A stretch of DNA of 64,000 nt from Agroathelia rolfsii (Eukaryota; Basidiomycota; Agaricomycetes; Amylocorticiales; Amylocorticiaceae), in NCBI GenBank assembly GCA_018343915.1, contig JABRWF010000001.1, positions 4,464,001 through 4,528,000 on the forward strand. The letters are read 5' to 3'. Shown piece after piece: positions 32,606 to 44,657 of this stretch. The position numbers and the translations under genes are program-made. Every line of letters starts with the position of its first letter. Positions within the stretch are counted from its first letter, which is position 1. The notes below the pieces were generated by a model. The model was not told the origin of the DNA, did no database searches, and saw only the letters and a program-made list of their open reading frames with translations.

Positions 32606-32722
32606 AAAATGTTAAAGAGGTCCAAAAGTTCCGAGGACTGGCCAACTATTATAGGTGCTTCATCCATGATTTTGGAAAGATCTGTAAACCTTTGGACCAT
32701 CTAACAGGCAAGGTTGACTGGA
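32606..32722 (+). pseudogene. B-type reverse transcriptase fragment
   Basis: It encodes NVKEVQKFRGLANYYRCF and FGKICKPLDHLTGKVDW, the RT connection region of a gypsy Pol. It is bounded by LTRs on both sides and its neighbours in the same frame are not found nearby. Confidence 0.8.
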
Positions 32723-33584
32723 TGTTAAGGGTCTACTCCTTGACTATGCTATGTTGGGCATAGAAGGCCTACTTGCAACACAACCAAATAAATAGACTTT
32801 CTCAACACTAAGACTAAGTACCTAAGGAAATAAGTTTTCCCACTGATATGCAAATCCCTTTATCTATTGGGGCGCACCAGGTACTCTGCTTAAGTCCTTA
32901 TACTTGCTCTTATGGATGTTTTACACACACATATGAGGGGATTTGCACCACCTCCAAGTAAAAGTAATGAGAGAGAGAGAGAGGGGGTAGGGGCTAGGAC
33001 AAAGAGCCTAGGCCTATAGAGTATTATAACCCTGAAGGCAAAGTTAATTAGGAATCTACTTAGATGGATACAAACCTTTGTTTACTTGCCTGAAGGCAAA
33101 GAGGTTGAAGCTGAGCTCTTCAGGACAAGTTATATACACTTTTTATACTACTATGAAATGGTCCATGTGCAGCTTTAGTGGTCTGTGTGCAGAGGGAGAT
33201 AGAAGCATAAATGTAGCAATGCAGGGGGAGATCTTTTAACCTAACTCCACCGGGAATCCGTATAGAGATCCGTTTCCGGACCGGTACCGGTAACCATTAG
33301 GAATTGATCAGGGGAGGAAGTCTGTGTTCCTGGGCTGTGCGTGATGATGAAATGAAAGTGTGTATAGCCCTGAGATTACTCCTGTGATGTGCAGCTTGGA
33401 ACACGTGAGGGCCAATCACATGACCACTGCACTGCCCACAGTCCACGCCCTAAAGGGTAATTTTCTTAAGAAGAAATAGAAAAAGAGATGAAAGGAAAAA
33501 GAAAATGTAATAACTAATTAAATAATAGTCCAAATAATACAGAGAAATGACCGAAAAATCGGCAAAAATTCCCTATTCATGACA
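32723..33584 (-). repeat. 3' LTR of a reverse B element
   Basis: This 862-bp LTR runs from TGTTAAGGGTCTAC to CCCTATTCATGACA, followed by TTACCCCCTTCCT (reversed polypurine tract) and pol on its right. The left flank is CTGGA. The element's other end is lost. Confidence 0.88.
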
Positions 33585-35408
33585 TTACCCCCTTCCTAAG
33601 GGGATTTCCTCTGGAGCATCCTAAGTTCCTCCAATCCTTTCCATGGTCTCCATCAAGTTTTCTATTGGCCTGAATAGTAAATCTGCAAAGACTGCAGCCA
33701 ATAGGCATTTAGGTGCTTTGGGATTTTTCTTATGGAAGTCCTTGATTAGGTGTGGGGCATTTGTAATGTTCAATTCCTTCTCCCATGAGTCTTCTCCAGG
33801 ATATCCCTTCCATTCAACTAGGTACTCCAACTTTTTTGTTCTTGGGCTTAAACAGCTGTCTTTGATATATAGGACCTTGTGTTCTTCTTCTCCTTCAATC
33901 TCAACAACTTCCGGAATGGGGGCAAGTGGTCTAGATTTGACTTGAATATGTGGCTTGATCAGGGATATGTGGAAGACATCATGGATGGTCCATCTTTTTG
34001 AAATAGCGAGCTATACTGCTTGGTTTCCTACAAGTTCAGTAATTTTGTAAGGACTGATCCATTTAGCTAAGAGCTTCTTTGAGGGTTGGGCTAATTTGAT
34101 GTTCTCTGTGCTTAACCACACCTTGTTGCTAACAGCATATTTTGGAATTTCTGCCACATGCTTATCAAAGAAGTATTTTATTTGGTTTGCCACATGGTTC
34201 AATACTGCTTTTGCGTCTTCTTGAAGTTCCTTGACTTTCTCTGTCCATATTTGTGCTCCTTCCATGCTAGGGATTCCAGCTGTAGTAAGATTCATTTATG
34301 GAGAGAAGCCATAGTCCATTTTGAAGGGGAAAGCACCAGTGGAGGCTTATTGTCGGTTATTGAGCGTGAATTCAGCCAGTGGAAGGAGACCTGCCCAGTT
34401 ATCTTGATGATGTGAAACATAATTTCAAAGGTACACTTCTACTTCCTGGTTGAGGCATTCCGTTTGACTATCAGATTGCGGGTGATAAGTGGTGGAGAGG
34501 GACGTTTTGATTTCTAGACACTTGTGAATTTCCTGCATGACTTTTCTAGTGAATTAGGGTCCTTGGTCTGAGGTCCATTGTTTCGGTAAGCTGTGGAGTC
34601 TGAAGATGTTTGCCAGATACAAATCTGCCATTTCCGAGGCTGTGATTACTTCTACACAGGGGATCAGGTGGCACATCTTGGTCAACCTATCTACTACTAC
34701 CAGAATAGAATCATAGCCTTGGGATTTGGGGAGTTTTACAATCATGTCTGAGGTTATATGTTCCCAGGGGTGTTCGGGAGTAGGTAGGGGTGCCAGAGGT
34801 CCCACAGGCATTGATTGGGAGGTTTTAGATGCGAGGCAGTCTGGGCATGAGGATACATAATCATTCACTGCTTTGGTAAGTCCTAGCCACCAGTAATTTC
34901 TTGATATGAGTTCCAAAGTCTTGTGGTGGCCCGGATGACCTGCTGCTAGTACATCATAATGTAAATGGATGATGTCGTTTTGCAAGGAGGTATCTCGTGG
35001 AATGTAAACCTTTCTGAGATGTAAAATTAGGCCGTTTTCTTCATTCCACTCTTCTAGACCCTTCTACAGCTTAACCGGTCCTAATTCTTTGACCAATCCT
35101 AGGGCATTCATGATTTTCGCATCCTTTACCTTGCTCCAGATTCTGTCCAGGATCCCCTTTTCCCCTTCTACTTCTACATGTCCTCTTCTTGCTGCATTGA
35201 TCCGAAAAAGTTTAGGGTCTAAGACTATTTGGTCTAGGTTGTCTTCTTTGTCAGAGCATTAGAAGTCCAATCAGTGGGAAAGAGGGTCTACCTATCCATT
35301 TTCTGATCCATGGAGGTAGGAGATTGTGAAATGGAATTTGGAAAGGAAAAGTGACCACCTTGCTTATTGCCTAGTAAGGTTATGAGCCGTTTTCCAATAT
35401 TCCAGATT

Positions 35409-37289
35409 TGTCATGAGTTGATCTTGTGGCCTATCCTATTCTCCTAATTTTTCTATATTTTCTACTATTTTTCTTGAATTTTTATCTTTTGATTTGAGTG
35501 CATAGGCTTTACTTCTCTATTTTGGGTTTATTACTGCATTGTTTATATGGTACTGTACTTCATTTGGGTATGCTTCCTGATCTTCTGATGTACATCATTG
35601 ATTTGCTTCTCCCATCTTTGATGCTTCTTCTATCATTGATCTTTCCCACACTGTACTTCTGTTCTAACTTGTTATGAGTTGGATATTTTTCGCCTTTTCT
35701 TTACGGACATGTACATATTTTTATTGTATTTTTACGATTTTTATTCATTGAGATACGGACAAAATACCTTGCAGGTGACATCTTGACACGTGTGTGACTG
35801 GCTGTGTTAGCCCCACGTGACAGGAGTGCTCGTGACAAGAGTATATTAGGAAGGCGGAGTCTAGATCATTCCTTTTCATAAAAAGGTCTAGACTCAGGAA
35901 CCAGGGTCATTCCGATCACTGTGCGATTACTAAGGAGTACTAGACTCATCATTCCAATCGGTTGCTCATTGGACTTAGTCACAAAGCACTGCCCCTGCAT
36001 TTTACATGTTCCTGCTTATAAACCCCGGCTATGCACAGACCATCAAGGCTGCGCACAGGCCCTTCACTTTATGTATAAATACAAGCCTGTAGCCCTTACC
36101 TGAACCTTAGCTTCGACCTTTTTGCTTCAGGTAAGGGCACCCCCCATTTGTATACTTATATATAAGAACTAATATATTTCGCCTTCAGGCTTATACAAGT
36201 CCTAGCCCACATCCCTCACTCTCTTTCCCCTTTCCTCACTAAGTATAAGGCCTCAAGGGCATCTCAGTGAGCATATACCTAGCCTTGTTACAAGAAGGCT
36301 GTAAGAGTTGTTTAAGGTCCTCAATATACTAGGAGGCATTGTGCGTGAATCAAGTCCTATTCAGTTAGGCCTAGGCAGTAAAAAGACCTAGCGAGTGTCT
36401 ATCAGTCATAGAGGGCTAAGCCGCCTATCCTGAGTAAGAAGTACCCAAGTTTTTATTAGACGCAAAGAGAAGCACATGGGAAGTCTCTTGACTAGAGTAC
36501 TGAACACTATCCTAGCATAGTAAAAGCAAGGATACACTATTACAACTGGTAGCAACGGGAGCACGTGAGTACTTGGTAAAATACCAAACAAGTCACAGAT
36601 GTAAAACCCGGCCTTACAGCCTGCCTGCGTACCTTACAAGCAGGTTGTCTTATTTGGTATAGTCAAGAGCGTAAGCCTTGACATAACTCCTCTGATCCTT
36701 TCTCTTTCCTTTCTTCTATTTCCCTTGATGTGGAGTTAAGGACTATTCTTAGAGTACTTGTAAACAGTATATAGAGGCCTGTCCTTGGGGCCTTTGCAAT
36801 CCAGCTTGACCACCTTTTGCCCTCTGAGTCATTCTCACTCACACCTGAAAGTTCTTATCTCCCACTCTCTCTCTTGTGTGTTTTACCCCCCCCCCCCCCC
36901 CATTATCATCTTTGACTTGTTATACCTGGACCCCAAGGTTAAGGGGATATGCTGTGACTCCATGCTCTAAGGGAGTATAATACTGAGTGAAAGCATGTGT
37001 CACCATGATGTGTGAACATGGACTCCTAGGATCAGGGAGTATAAAGAATTGTGTCTAGTCCAAGACAGCATGTCCCATCTGGTAAAGGGACTTTAAAGAA
37101 TACCAGTGATTATATGTTGCATGGAAGCCTTCATGAAACAGTGGGAGACCTTGCCTCTAGGTCTTTAAACATGAGTTGCACCTCCCTACTAGGGGAGATT
37201 AAAGATATCAGTAGTACCCCCCCCCCCTTTGCCTAGCCTTCCCAGGCTAGATGTGTTTGGTTGGTTTGAGTCATAAGTGACCCATGACA
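35409..37289 (+). repeat. F-family solo LTR carrying an A LTR
   Basis: It runs from TGTCATGAGTTGATC to GTGACCCATGACA, about 862 bp after removal of the A LTR. It has 7-bp terminal inverted repeats (TGTCATG/CATGACA) and a perfect AGATT TSD (35404-35408, 37290-37294). C-runs of 16 and 11 lie at 36886-36901 and 37217-37227. A 61-codon frame at 37051-37236 is repeated identically in the other F copy (43717-43532); this reflects young copies and I do not call it a gene. Confidence 0.85.
35670..36683 (+). repeat. A-family solo LTR
   Basis: This is a 1,014-bp LTR with perfect TAACT TSD (35665-35669, 36684-36688), nested in the F LTR. Confidence 0.92.
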
Positions 37290-37538
37290 AGATTCTTGTG
37301 GTTGGTCCAGATTTCGAAGGGGTGTGAAAGACCAATGAGGTAGTGATGCCAGGAGTCTAGGACATGAATGATTCCTAACATTTCTTTATCCCAGATGTCG
37401 TAGTTCTATTCTGCATCATTCATGGCTTGGGATAGGAAGGCAATTGGATGCCAGGAATTATCACCTTGCTTCTGAAGCAGGACAGCCCCAGTAGCAAAGT
37501 TGGAAGCATCCGTTTCTAGTCATGTCTCTGCCATCTAT

Positions 37539-37845
37539 TGTCAAGGCTTGCATGCTTGACTTATCTAACAAACACAACCTCCTGTAAGGTATGGAGGTGG
37601 GCCGTAAGGCCGGGTTTTATGTGTGTTACTTGGTTAGATATTTATCAGGGACCCATGTGCTCCCATTGCTGCTCTTTGTAATAGGACACCTTATCAACTA
37701 CTTTGCTAGGCTTGTAATTGGTACTCTAGACTTGTTGTCTTCCTATGTACTTGCTTTGTGTCAAATAGTTTATAAGATGTTTCTTACTGGAGACAGGCGG
37801 CTTAGCTCTCCATGGTCTATGTTATCCCTGCAAGGACTTGTTACT
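37539..37845 (-). repeat. A-family LTR fragment, U5 end
   Basis: It begins TGTCAAGGCTTGC (left flank TCTAT in RNase H coding sequence) and follows an A LTR for 307 bp. It breaks off at GACTTGTTACT, joined directly to plus-strand B gag-pol. Confidence 0.8.
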
Positions 37846-38879
37846 CCACAATGACGATGGTGGACCTGTAGGCTCTGGTAGAACAACAAGCAATGGCATT
37901 GGCCGCCTTTAAGGACAAGGTGGGTTTTTAGAAGGGTCAACAGAAAGGGCCATTTTGGCTGATCTATATCTCTCAAATTGCTTTTCTTCCTTTCTTTCTC
38001 TTAATTCCGTTTCTATTTCTGGTGCACATGGACAGCACCTTTATATTCCAATTATGTTCCATGGACATTTCTCTTCCCTTGTAATAGTAGCTGTGATCGA
38101 CTCAGGTGCTTCATCTTCCTTTATCCATTCCCATTTCATCAAAGAAAATAAAATAAATACAACAAAATTACCTCACTCTATACCTGTATTTAACATAGAC
38201 AATTCGCTCAATGCCCAAGGAAAAATTGAAGAAATTGCCATTTTTGAAACAAGTATTAGAGGAATTCAAAAGAAGCTCCTCTTTCTAGTCACCGACATAG
38301 GCCCTGAAAATATGATCCTTGGGATCGATTGGCTTCAGTTGGAAAACCCAGTGATAGACTGGTCAGCAGGCAAAGTTACACACCCAGACTGCCTAACCAT
38401 CTCATCCAGTATTTTACCAGAATGGGCTTCTGAATATACATCGGTCTTCTCAAAAGAAGCCTCCTAGAGATTGCCACTTAGGAAACCCTGGGATCACAAA
38501 ATCAAGCTTAAGGATGGAGCACAACTCCGTAGAAGCAAGGCCTATCCCCTTTTGGTTAAGGAAGAAGAAGCATTAGTGGATTACCTCAAAGAAAATCTTG
38601 AGAAGGGCTACATTAGAAAATCAGAAAGTCCTATTGCCACCCCAATGTTCTTTGTTCCTAAAAAGAATGAGACCCTTTGACCAGTCCAGGACTACTGCAG
38701 GCTAAACGCAGAAACCATTGAAAATGCATATCCCCTCCCCCTCATATCCGAACTTCAAGACAAGATGACAAAATTCCGCACCTTCTGTAAGATCAACCTA
38801 AGATGGGGTTTTAATAATATCTGGATTAGGGAAGGAGATGAACACAAGGTGGCCTTTATCACCAACAAAGGGTTGTTCA
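37846..38879 (+). pseudogene. B-type gag end, protease and RT start
   Basis: The gag tail (EQQAMALAAFKDKVGF, stop TAG at 37929) overlaps pol in the -1 frame. Protease follows with VIDSGASSSF and LGIDWLQLENPVIDW, then a TAG at 38465. RT begins KSESPIATPMFFVPKKNE and, after a TGA (38677), FCKINLRWGFNNIWI. The motif-A Asp is Asn here too. It stops at NKGLFK where a D LTR end is attached. Confidence 0.85.
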
Positions 38880-38954
38880 AACGTAGATGTTTGCATGTGT
38901 CAATGTGTGCGATCGGGACGTTCGGCAGCCAGGTGCATTTGGTGGGTCATGACA
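38880..38954 (-). repeat. D-family LTR terminal fragment
   Basis: These are the last 75 bp of a reverse D LTR, ending GTGGGTCATGACA. The rest is missing. It joins RT coding sequence to an A LTR fragment. Confidence 0.75.
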
Positions 38955-39347
38955 ATGCCTTCTGATACTAGGGCATACATGTACTACTTAGATGCCCTTT
39001 AGGCCTTATACTAAATAGGTAGAATAGAAAGGGGGATAGTGGAGGTGGCTAGGACTTATATTAGCCTGAAGGCGAAAATATATTAGTAATATGTAAAAGA
39101 ATACAAGTAGGGATGCCTATCAAGAGCTGCCTTTACAGCTAGCTTGGGCGGTGCAGTGATGCCCCGGGAGCACTAACTACTAAGCGGCTTACTGCCAGAT
39201 GGCAGCCCTGTGGGTTTGTGGAGTCGCCTCTTTGATATCTCGGAGCCTGCAGCAATATGGGTGGTGCGGCGAGCAGTTAGACGTACGGCAGGTTGAGCAG
39301 GAGGTCCGGCGAGATCAGGCGTAGAGCAAGAGATGTCAAGCCAGAGG

Positions 39348-40087
39348 TGTCAGGGCATGGCCAGAGGCCATGACCAACCACTCCAAACAACCATAAAAGG
39401 GGGGGGGGGGGTAGGAGACAATGGAAAAGGTGGTGGGGAACTGAGAAAATAAATATGGTGGGAATACCCCTGGCAAGGGCTAACAAATGCCAAACATCAT
39501 TAGACTTTACATACCTGTGTCCCTAACAGAGCAGACTATTGGGATACCCTATCCCTTACTGATTATCAGAGTACACAGCCTCTCCTAACAATATAGACAT
39601 AGAACATAAGCAGAGACAAGCCAGCATCATCATCACCAAGACATGAGAAAGTAAAAGAGTAGATTGAGCAAAGAACACTAAGTGGTGAACAGAGTGGTCT
39701 GAACTAGAGAAGCATTCTCTAGGACAGCCAGCCTTAAGTACATACATGAACTATACAGTAGCTGAGTCCTAATATTGAAGAGGAGAATGAAAGTGTAGCC
39801 ACATCAGCCACAAAGAGGAGAAATGCAAACATGTAAAGTAAAAAGCATATCCAATAAGATCAAAGATGAGATAAGATAATCAGAGTAGAAAATAAGGTAA
39901 AGGAATACTACCCTAAGGTCTCTCTAAAAGGATTCAATGATCAGAAAAGAAATGCAAGTACAGTAAGCAAAACATTCAATGCACAAAATTAAAGAAAATC
40001 ATATAAAATAAAATAAAATCAGGAAAAATATAGAAAAACCAGAGAAAAATCAAGAGAGTAGAAAAGCCAAAAGTTCAACTCATGACA
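39348..40087 (-). repeat. F2 solo LTR, divergent relative of F
   Basis: This 740-bp unit runs from TGTCAGGGCATGGCC to TTCAACTCATGACA with perfect AGAGG TSD (39343-39347, 40088-40092). Its U3 tip matches F but the U5 end differs; GGCCATGACC sits beside the terminus as part of a small palindrome GGCCAGAGGCC. A G-run lies near 39401-39411. Confidence 0.82.
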
Positions 40088-40602
40088 AGAGGGAAGAAAC
40101 TACATGAGATGCTCGAGGATGCTTGAGTCCACAGGTTGACCGCTGGCTATGCAGCGGGTGTAGAGCTTGTTTAGGGCTAAACACACTTAATTTTCCGACT
40201 ACTGTATCTACTACATTAAGTACAGTACATATATATGAAGTACAGTAGTCGAGAAAATGATAAATAAAGAAAGGCATGAAAACAATAAGAATAATAAAGA
40301 ATAGCGTACACTGCGCACTCTGGTAGTTGTGCTACACTGTGCACGAAGGCAGGGGTGCGTTCCTTCGGAACCATCGGCGGTCTGATTATCAATCAGAGCG
40401 CAATTATAGGGGAGAACCAAGCGCAATCTTCCAAGATAGGAAGGATCTACTGGTGGGGACACATAGTGACTTGGGGAATGTCTTCAAGAAGTTCAGTTGG
40501 CATGTGGAACGCTCTGATGGACAGAAGCGCATCAGTGATGGGGAGGAAGCAAGAGGGGCGGCCTTGCACATAGCTCCAGGGAAACATCAGTAGACATATT
40601 GG

Positions 40603-42157
40603 TGTCATAAGAAGGGAATTTTTGGATGGTGCTTCTTCTTGACCTTCTAGTGTCTTTGGTGGCGATGCTTGTGTGGAGAGGCCTTCTTCTCCTGACTCTT
40701 CTTCTTCTTCTTCGGAAATATGTGGAGCCAAGCTCGACGCAACTTCCCTTGTGACTTCGGGTGGGGATGCAGTGGATTTAGCGGCCCAGGGGACCGGTAC
40801 TTCTTTGGGCTGGTAAGATGTGCCCTTGCGTGTGCATATTCACAGAGCTTTTGTAACGGTTTTCTTCATCACCGGCGGTCGTACCGGTTTCCAATTGGTT
40901 AGCGGGATTTTTCTTCTTCAGCTAGGGCTAGAGCTCGCCTATATAGTAATCACACAAAAAGGGTCATGCAAGATTTGAATAGCAAGGGGGGGTGGAAAAG
41001 GTGCTACTCACACTTAGCAGTAATAAACTTTAATCCCCACTAGGGACTCCTAGAATGCCAAGCTTTTTAGGCTTGTATTGCACTTTGGATACAGCCAAAG
41101 AATCAGGTAGGACGTATACCCTATCTTTGTCTAAACAGGGTTGTAAGCAGGCTTTGGAGGGCTCTGCACAATTGCTTCCTGAAGTAGTTTACCACTTACG
41201 TGCTTAGAAAGTGTTCGTAGTAAAAATATGAAATGTGCTCTTTGTGCAAGATTGCTAGTCTTGCCTTCTCAGATTGTGGAAATCCAAGGGATCTTGGTAG
41301 CTTCGACCTAATGTCAAGGGTATACTCCTTGACTATGTGACGTTGGGCTTAGGGGGCCTACTTGTGCACACAATCAAACAATACACTCTTTTCACTAAGT
41401 CTTTGAAGTACCTACAAATAAGGTTTCCCATAGATATGCAATTCCCTTATCTATTGGGGATGCGCTGGGTACTCCGTTATCTTACTTGTATTCGATGCTC
41501 TTAGTTCACGCGCACACTTTTGAGGGGATTTGCACTGCCTCCTAATATAAGGTGGGAAGGGAGAGAGGGAAAGAGAGTGGCTAGGACGATGGCCTAGGCC
41601 TATGAGTGTATACCCTGAAGGCGAAGTTTTTATTAGTAATCTATTTAATGAATACAATCCTTGGTTACTTGCCTGAAGGTGAAGAGGTCAAAGCTGAGCT
41701 CTTTAGGACAAGTTATATGCACTATTTATACTACTATAGAATAGTCCATGCGCAGCATGGATGGTCTGTGCGCAGAGGGAAATAGAAGCATAAGGGTGGC
41801 AATGTGGGGGAAGAACGTTTACCCTAACTCCACCAGGCATCCGCGTGGAGATCCGTTTCCAGACCAGTACCGGTAACTGTTAGGAATAGTTCAGGGGAAG
41901 GAAGGCTGTGTTCCTAGGCTGTGCATGATGGTGAAGTAGAAGTTCGCACAGCCCCAAGATTACTCCTGTGATGTGCGGCTTGGAACACGTGAGGGCCAAT
42001 TACATGACCACTGCACTGCCCACAGTCCACGCCCTAAAGGGTAACTTTTATAAGAAAAATAAAGAAAAGAAAAGAAAATGTAATAATTAAATAAGTGGTA
42101 GTCCAAATAATACAAGAAAATAACCGAAAAATCGGCGAAAATTCCCTTCTCATGACA
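40603..42157 (-). mobile_element. Family B U3/U3 insertion with partial gag, reverse
   Basis: Read on the minus strand: a complete B LTR (42157-41312, 846 bp), PBS (41311-41299, TTAGGTCGAAGCT), leader and the first part of gag with its Glu-rich stretch (EEEEEESGEEGLSTQ) to about 40625. It ends with an inverted copy of the LTR's first 22 bp (40624-40603, two transitions). The perfect TSD ATTGG (40598-40602, 42158-42162) proves one integration event. Confidence 0.9.
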
Positions 42158-42770
42158 ATTGGAAATGCTTCCAATGCACGGGGTATGCAGCAACTCAGAA
42201 GGGAGGGCATTGCCGGTGACTCCATTGTAGTTATTCGCGAATGTCGATGTGCACGATCGGGATGTTTGGCGGCCAGGTGCATTGGCGGGTTGTGACAATG
42301 CCCTTACCTAAAGGCAAAAAGGTCGAAGCTAAGGTTCAGGTAAGGACTACATGCTTGTATTTATACATAAATGAAAGGGCCTGTGTGCAGCCTTGATGGT
42401 CTGTATGCAGCCGGGGTTTGTAAGTAGGAATATATAATAATGCAGGGGCAGTGCTTTGCACCTAAGTCTGATGAGCAACCGATTGGAATAATAAGTCTAG
42501 TACTCCTTAGTAATTGCACAGTGATTGGAATGTCCCTGGTTCCTGAGTCTAAACCTTTTGATGAAAAGGAATGATCTAGACTCTGCCTTCCTAATATACT
42601 CTTGTCATGAGCACTCCTGTCATGTGGGGCTAACACAGCCAGTCACACATGTGTTAAGATGTTACCTGCAAGGTATTTTGTCCATAGCTCAGTCAATAAA
42701 AATCGTAAAAATACAATAAAAATATGTACATGTTCGTAAGAAAAAGGCGAAAAAGTTCCAACTCATAACA

Positions 42771-42857
42771 GTATCTCAATGAATAAAAATCGTAAAAAAT
42801 ATAATAAAAATATATACACATCCATAAGAAAAGGCAAAAATTATCCAACTCATAACA
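42771..42857 (-). repeat. A-family LTR terminal fragment
   Basis: These are the final 87 bp of a reverse A LTR (GTATCTCAATG to CTCATAACA), the right remnant of the copy into which the preceding A LTR inserted. The right flank is TCAGG. Confidence 0.75.
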
Positions 42858-43349
42858 TCAGGCTTGTTTATCCTAGCCCACACTACCCCCTCTCTTTTCC
42901 TTACTTATTAAGTATAAGGCCTCAAGGGCATCTTAGTAAGCATACAAGTAAGCCTTGTTACAAGAAGGCAGTAAGACCCTATAAAGTCCTCAATATAGGA
43001 GGCATTGCACATGAATTAAAGTCCTATTCATTTAGGCCAGGGCAGTAATAAGTCCCTATGAACATCTGTTGACTATGGTAGGCTAAGCTGCCTACTTCAA
43101 GTAAGAAGTACTAAAACTAGTATTTAACACAAAGTGAGTAATACGGGAAGACTCATGTCTAGAGTACCAATACACAAGCCTAGTAAAGTACTAAATAAGT
43201 ACCCTATTACAAAGAGGTAGTAATGGGAGTATGTAGGTGTTCATTAAATATCCAACCTAGACATACATATAAAACCCAGCCTTACAGCCTACCTCTGTAC
43301 CTTATAGGAGGTTGTGTTTGTTGGATAGTCAAGAGTGCAAGCCTTAACA
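42858..43349 (+). repeat. A-family LTR 3' fragment
   Basis: This is the plus-strand A LTR from the intron acceptor (TCAGGCTTG) to the end GCCTTAACA. The 5' part is displaced by the previous fragment. Confidence 0.75.
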
Positions 43350-43416
43350 CCCAGCTCTGGGGTGCCTATGGGAACACGTAACTTCTGACATAATAGTTAA
43401 GCTCTCGGAATCACAA
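43350..43416 (+). pseudogene. B-type integrase fragment
   Basis: These 67 bp decode as LWEHVTSDIIVKLSESQ in one frame, the start of the integrase core as in 59460-59510. They lie between an A LTR end and a B LTR start. Confidence 0.75.
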
Positions 43417-43478
43417 TGTCATGAGAAGGGAATTTTTGCCGATTTTTCGGTTATTTTCTTGTATTATTTGGACTATTA
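43417..43478 (+). repeat. B-family LTR start, 62 bp
   Basis: It has TGTCATGAGAAGGG and the next bases of B U3 up to GGACTATTA, then the F LTR. The left flank is CACAA. Confidence 0.75.
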
Positions 43479-44333
43479 TGTCATGGGTTACTTATGACTC
43501 AAACTAACCAAACATATCTAGCCTGGGAAGGCTAGGCAAAGGGGGGGGGGGTACTACTGATATCTTTAATCTCCCCTAGTAGGGAGGTGCAACTCATGTT
43601 TAAAGACCTAGAGGCAAGGTCTCCCACTGTTTCATGAAGGCTTCCATGCAACATATAATCACTGGTATTCTTTAAAGTCCCTTTGCCAGATGGGACATGC
43701 TGTCTTGGACTAGACATAATTCTTTATACTCCCTGATCCTAGGAGTCCATATTCACACATCATGGTGACACATGCTTTCACTCAGTATTATACTCCCTTA
43801 GAGCATGGAGTCACAGCATATCCCCTTAACCTTGGGGTCCAGGTATAACAAGTCAAAGATGATGATAGGGGGGGGTAAAACACACAAGAGAGAGAGTGGG
43901 AGATGAAAACTTTCAGGTGTGAGTGAGAATGACTCAGAGGGAAAAAGGTGGTCAAGCTGGATTGCAAAGGCCCCAAGGGCAGGCCTCTATATACTGTTTA
44001 CAAGTACTCTAAGAATAGTCCTTAACTCCACATCAAGGGAAATAGAAGAAAGAAAAGAAAAAGGATCAGAGGAGTTAGAACAGAAGTATAGTGTGGGAAA
44101 GATCAATGATAGAAGAAGCATCAAAGATAGGAGAAGCAAATCAATGATGTACATCAGAAGATCAGGAAGCATACCCAAATGAAGTATAGTACTATATAGA
44201 CAATGCAGCAATAAACCCAAAATAAAGAAATAAAGCCTATGCACTCAAATCAAAAGGTAGAAATTCAAGAGAAATAGTAGAAAATACAGAAAAATTAGGA
44301 GAATAAGATAAGCCATAAGATCAACTCATGACA
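43479..44333 (-). repeat. F-family LTR, reverse, with unmatched flanks
   Basis: This 855-bp LTR runs from TGTCATGGGTTACTT to GATCAACTCATGACA and is nearly identical to 35409-37289 without its insert. The flanks TATTA (in a B LTR) and TAGGT (in an A LTR) differ, so it marks a recombination breakpoint. Confidence 0.85.
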
Positions 44334-44657
44334 TAGGTGGCTTAGCCCACCGTGGTCAACAAATCTCTGCAAGGTCTTTTTACTGCCTTGACCTAAATAA
44401 ATAGGGTTTTGTGTTTCACGCACAAAGCCTCCTATGTATTGAGGACTTATGACCTTATGCCCTCTTATAACAGGGCCTACGTGTATGCTTACTAAGATGC
44501 CCTGAAGGCCTTACACTTAATAAGGGAAAAGTAAAGAAGGGGAGTGGGCTAGAACTTAGATAAGCCTGAAGGCAAGAGGATATATTAGTTTTATGTAAGG
44601 GAATACAAAATGGGGTGCCCTTACCTGAAGGCGAGAAGGTTGAAGCTAAGGTTCAGG

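Larger units (their letters stand above)
33585..37538 (-). pseudogene. B-element Pol 3' half: RNase H, integrase, chromodomain
   Basis: Right to left on the minus strand: RNase H (37295-37538 and before the F LTR at 35409), integrase with the zinc region HPGHHKTLELISRNYWWLG and SSCPDCLASK, core ITSDMIVKLPKSQGYD and QWTSDQGP, then AVSNKVWLSTENIKLAQPSK and a chromodomain (MEYLVEWKGYPGEDSWEKEL). The F LTR at 35409-37289 splits it with a TSD. TAG, TGA and frame breaks occur, e.g. after the DQGP motif. It is cut at 37538 by an A LTR. Confidence 0.85.
39118..42297 (-). repeat. D-family solo LTR carrying F2 and a U3/U3 B insertion
   Basis: It runs from TATCAAGAGCTGCC to GGGTTGTGACA, about 875 bp after removal of 39348-40087 and 40603-42157. 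The perfect ATGCC TSD is at 39113-39117 and 42298-42302. Confidence 0.9.
38955..42770 (-). repeat. A-family LTR fragment carrying a large D insertion
   Basis: The A pieces at 38955-39117 and 42303-42770 form one reverse LTR lacking its U5 end. It terminates properly at ACTCATAACA. The right flank GTATC belongs to another A LTR, so this one was nested in that copy. Confidence 0.8.

Noticed and set aside
37051..37236. Identical 61-codon frame in both F LTRs
   Set aside because: The identity extends over the whole LTR, so it reflects recent copying and is no sign of selection on a protein.
38955..38959. ATGCC next to the D fragment at 38954, the same 5 bp as the TSD of the D LTR at 39118
   Set aside because: The D fragment lacks its other end, so the match cannot be tested and is probably chance.
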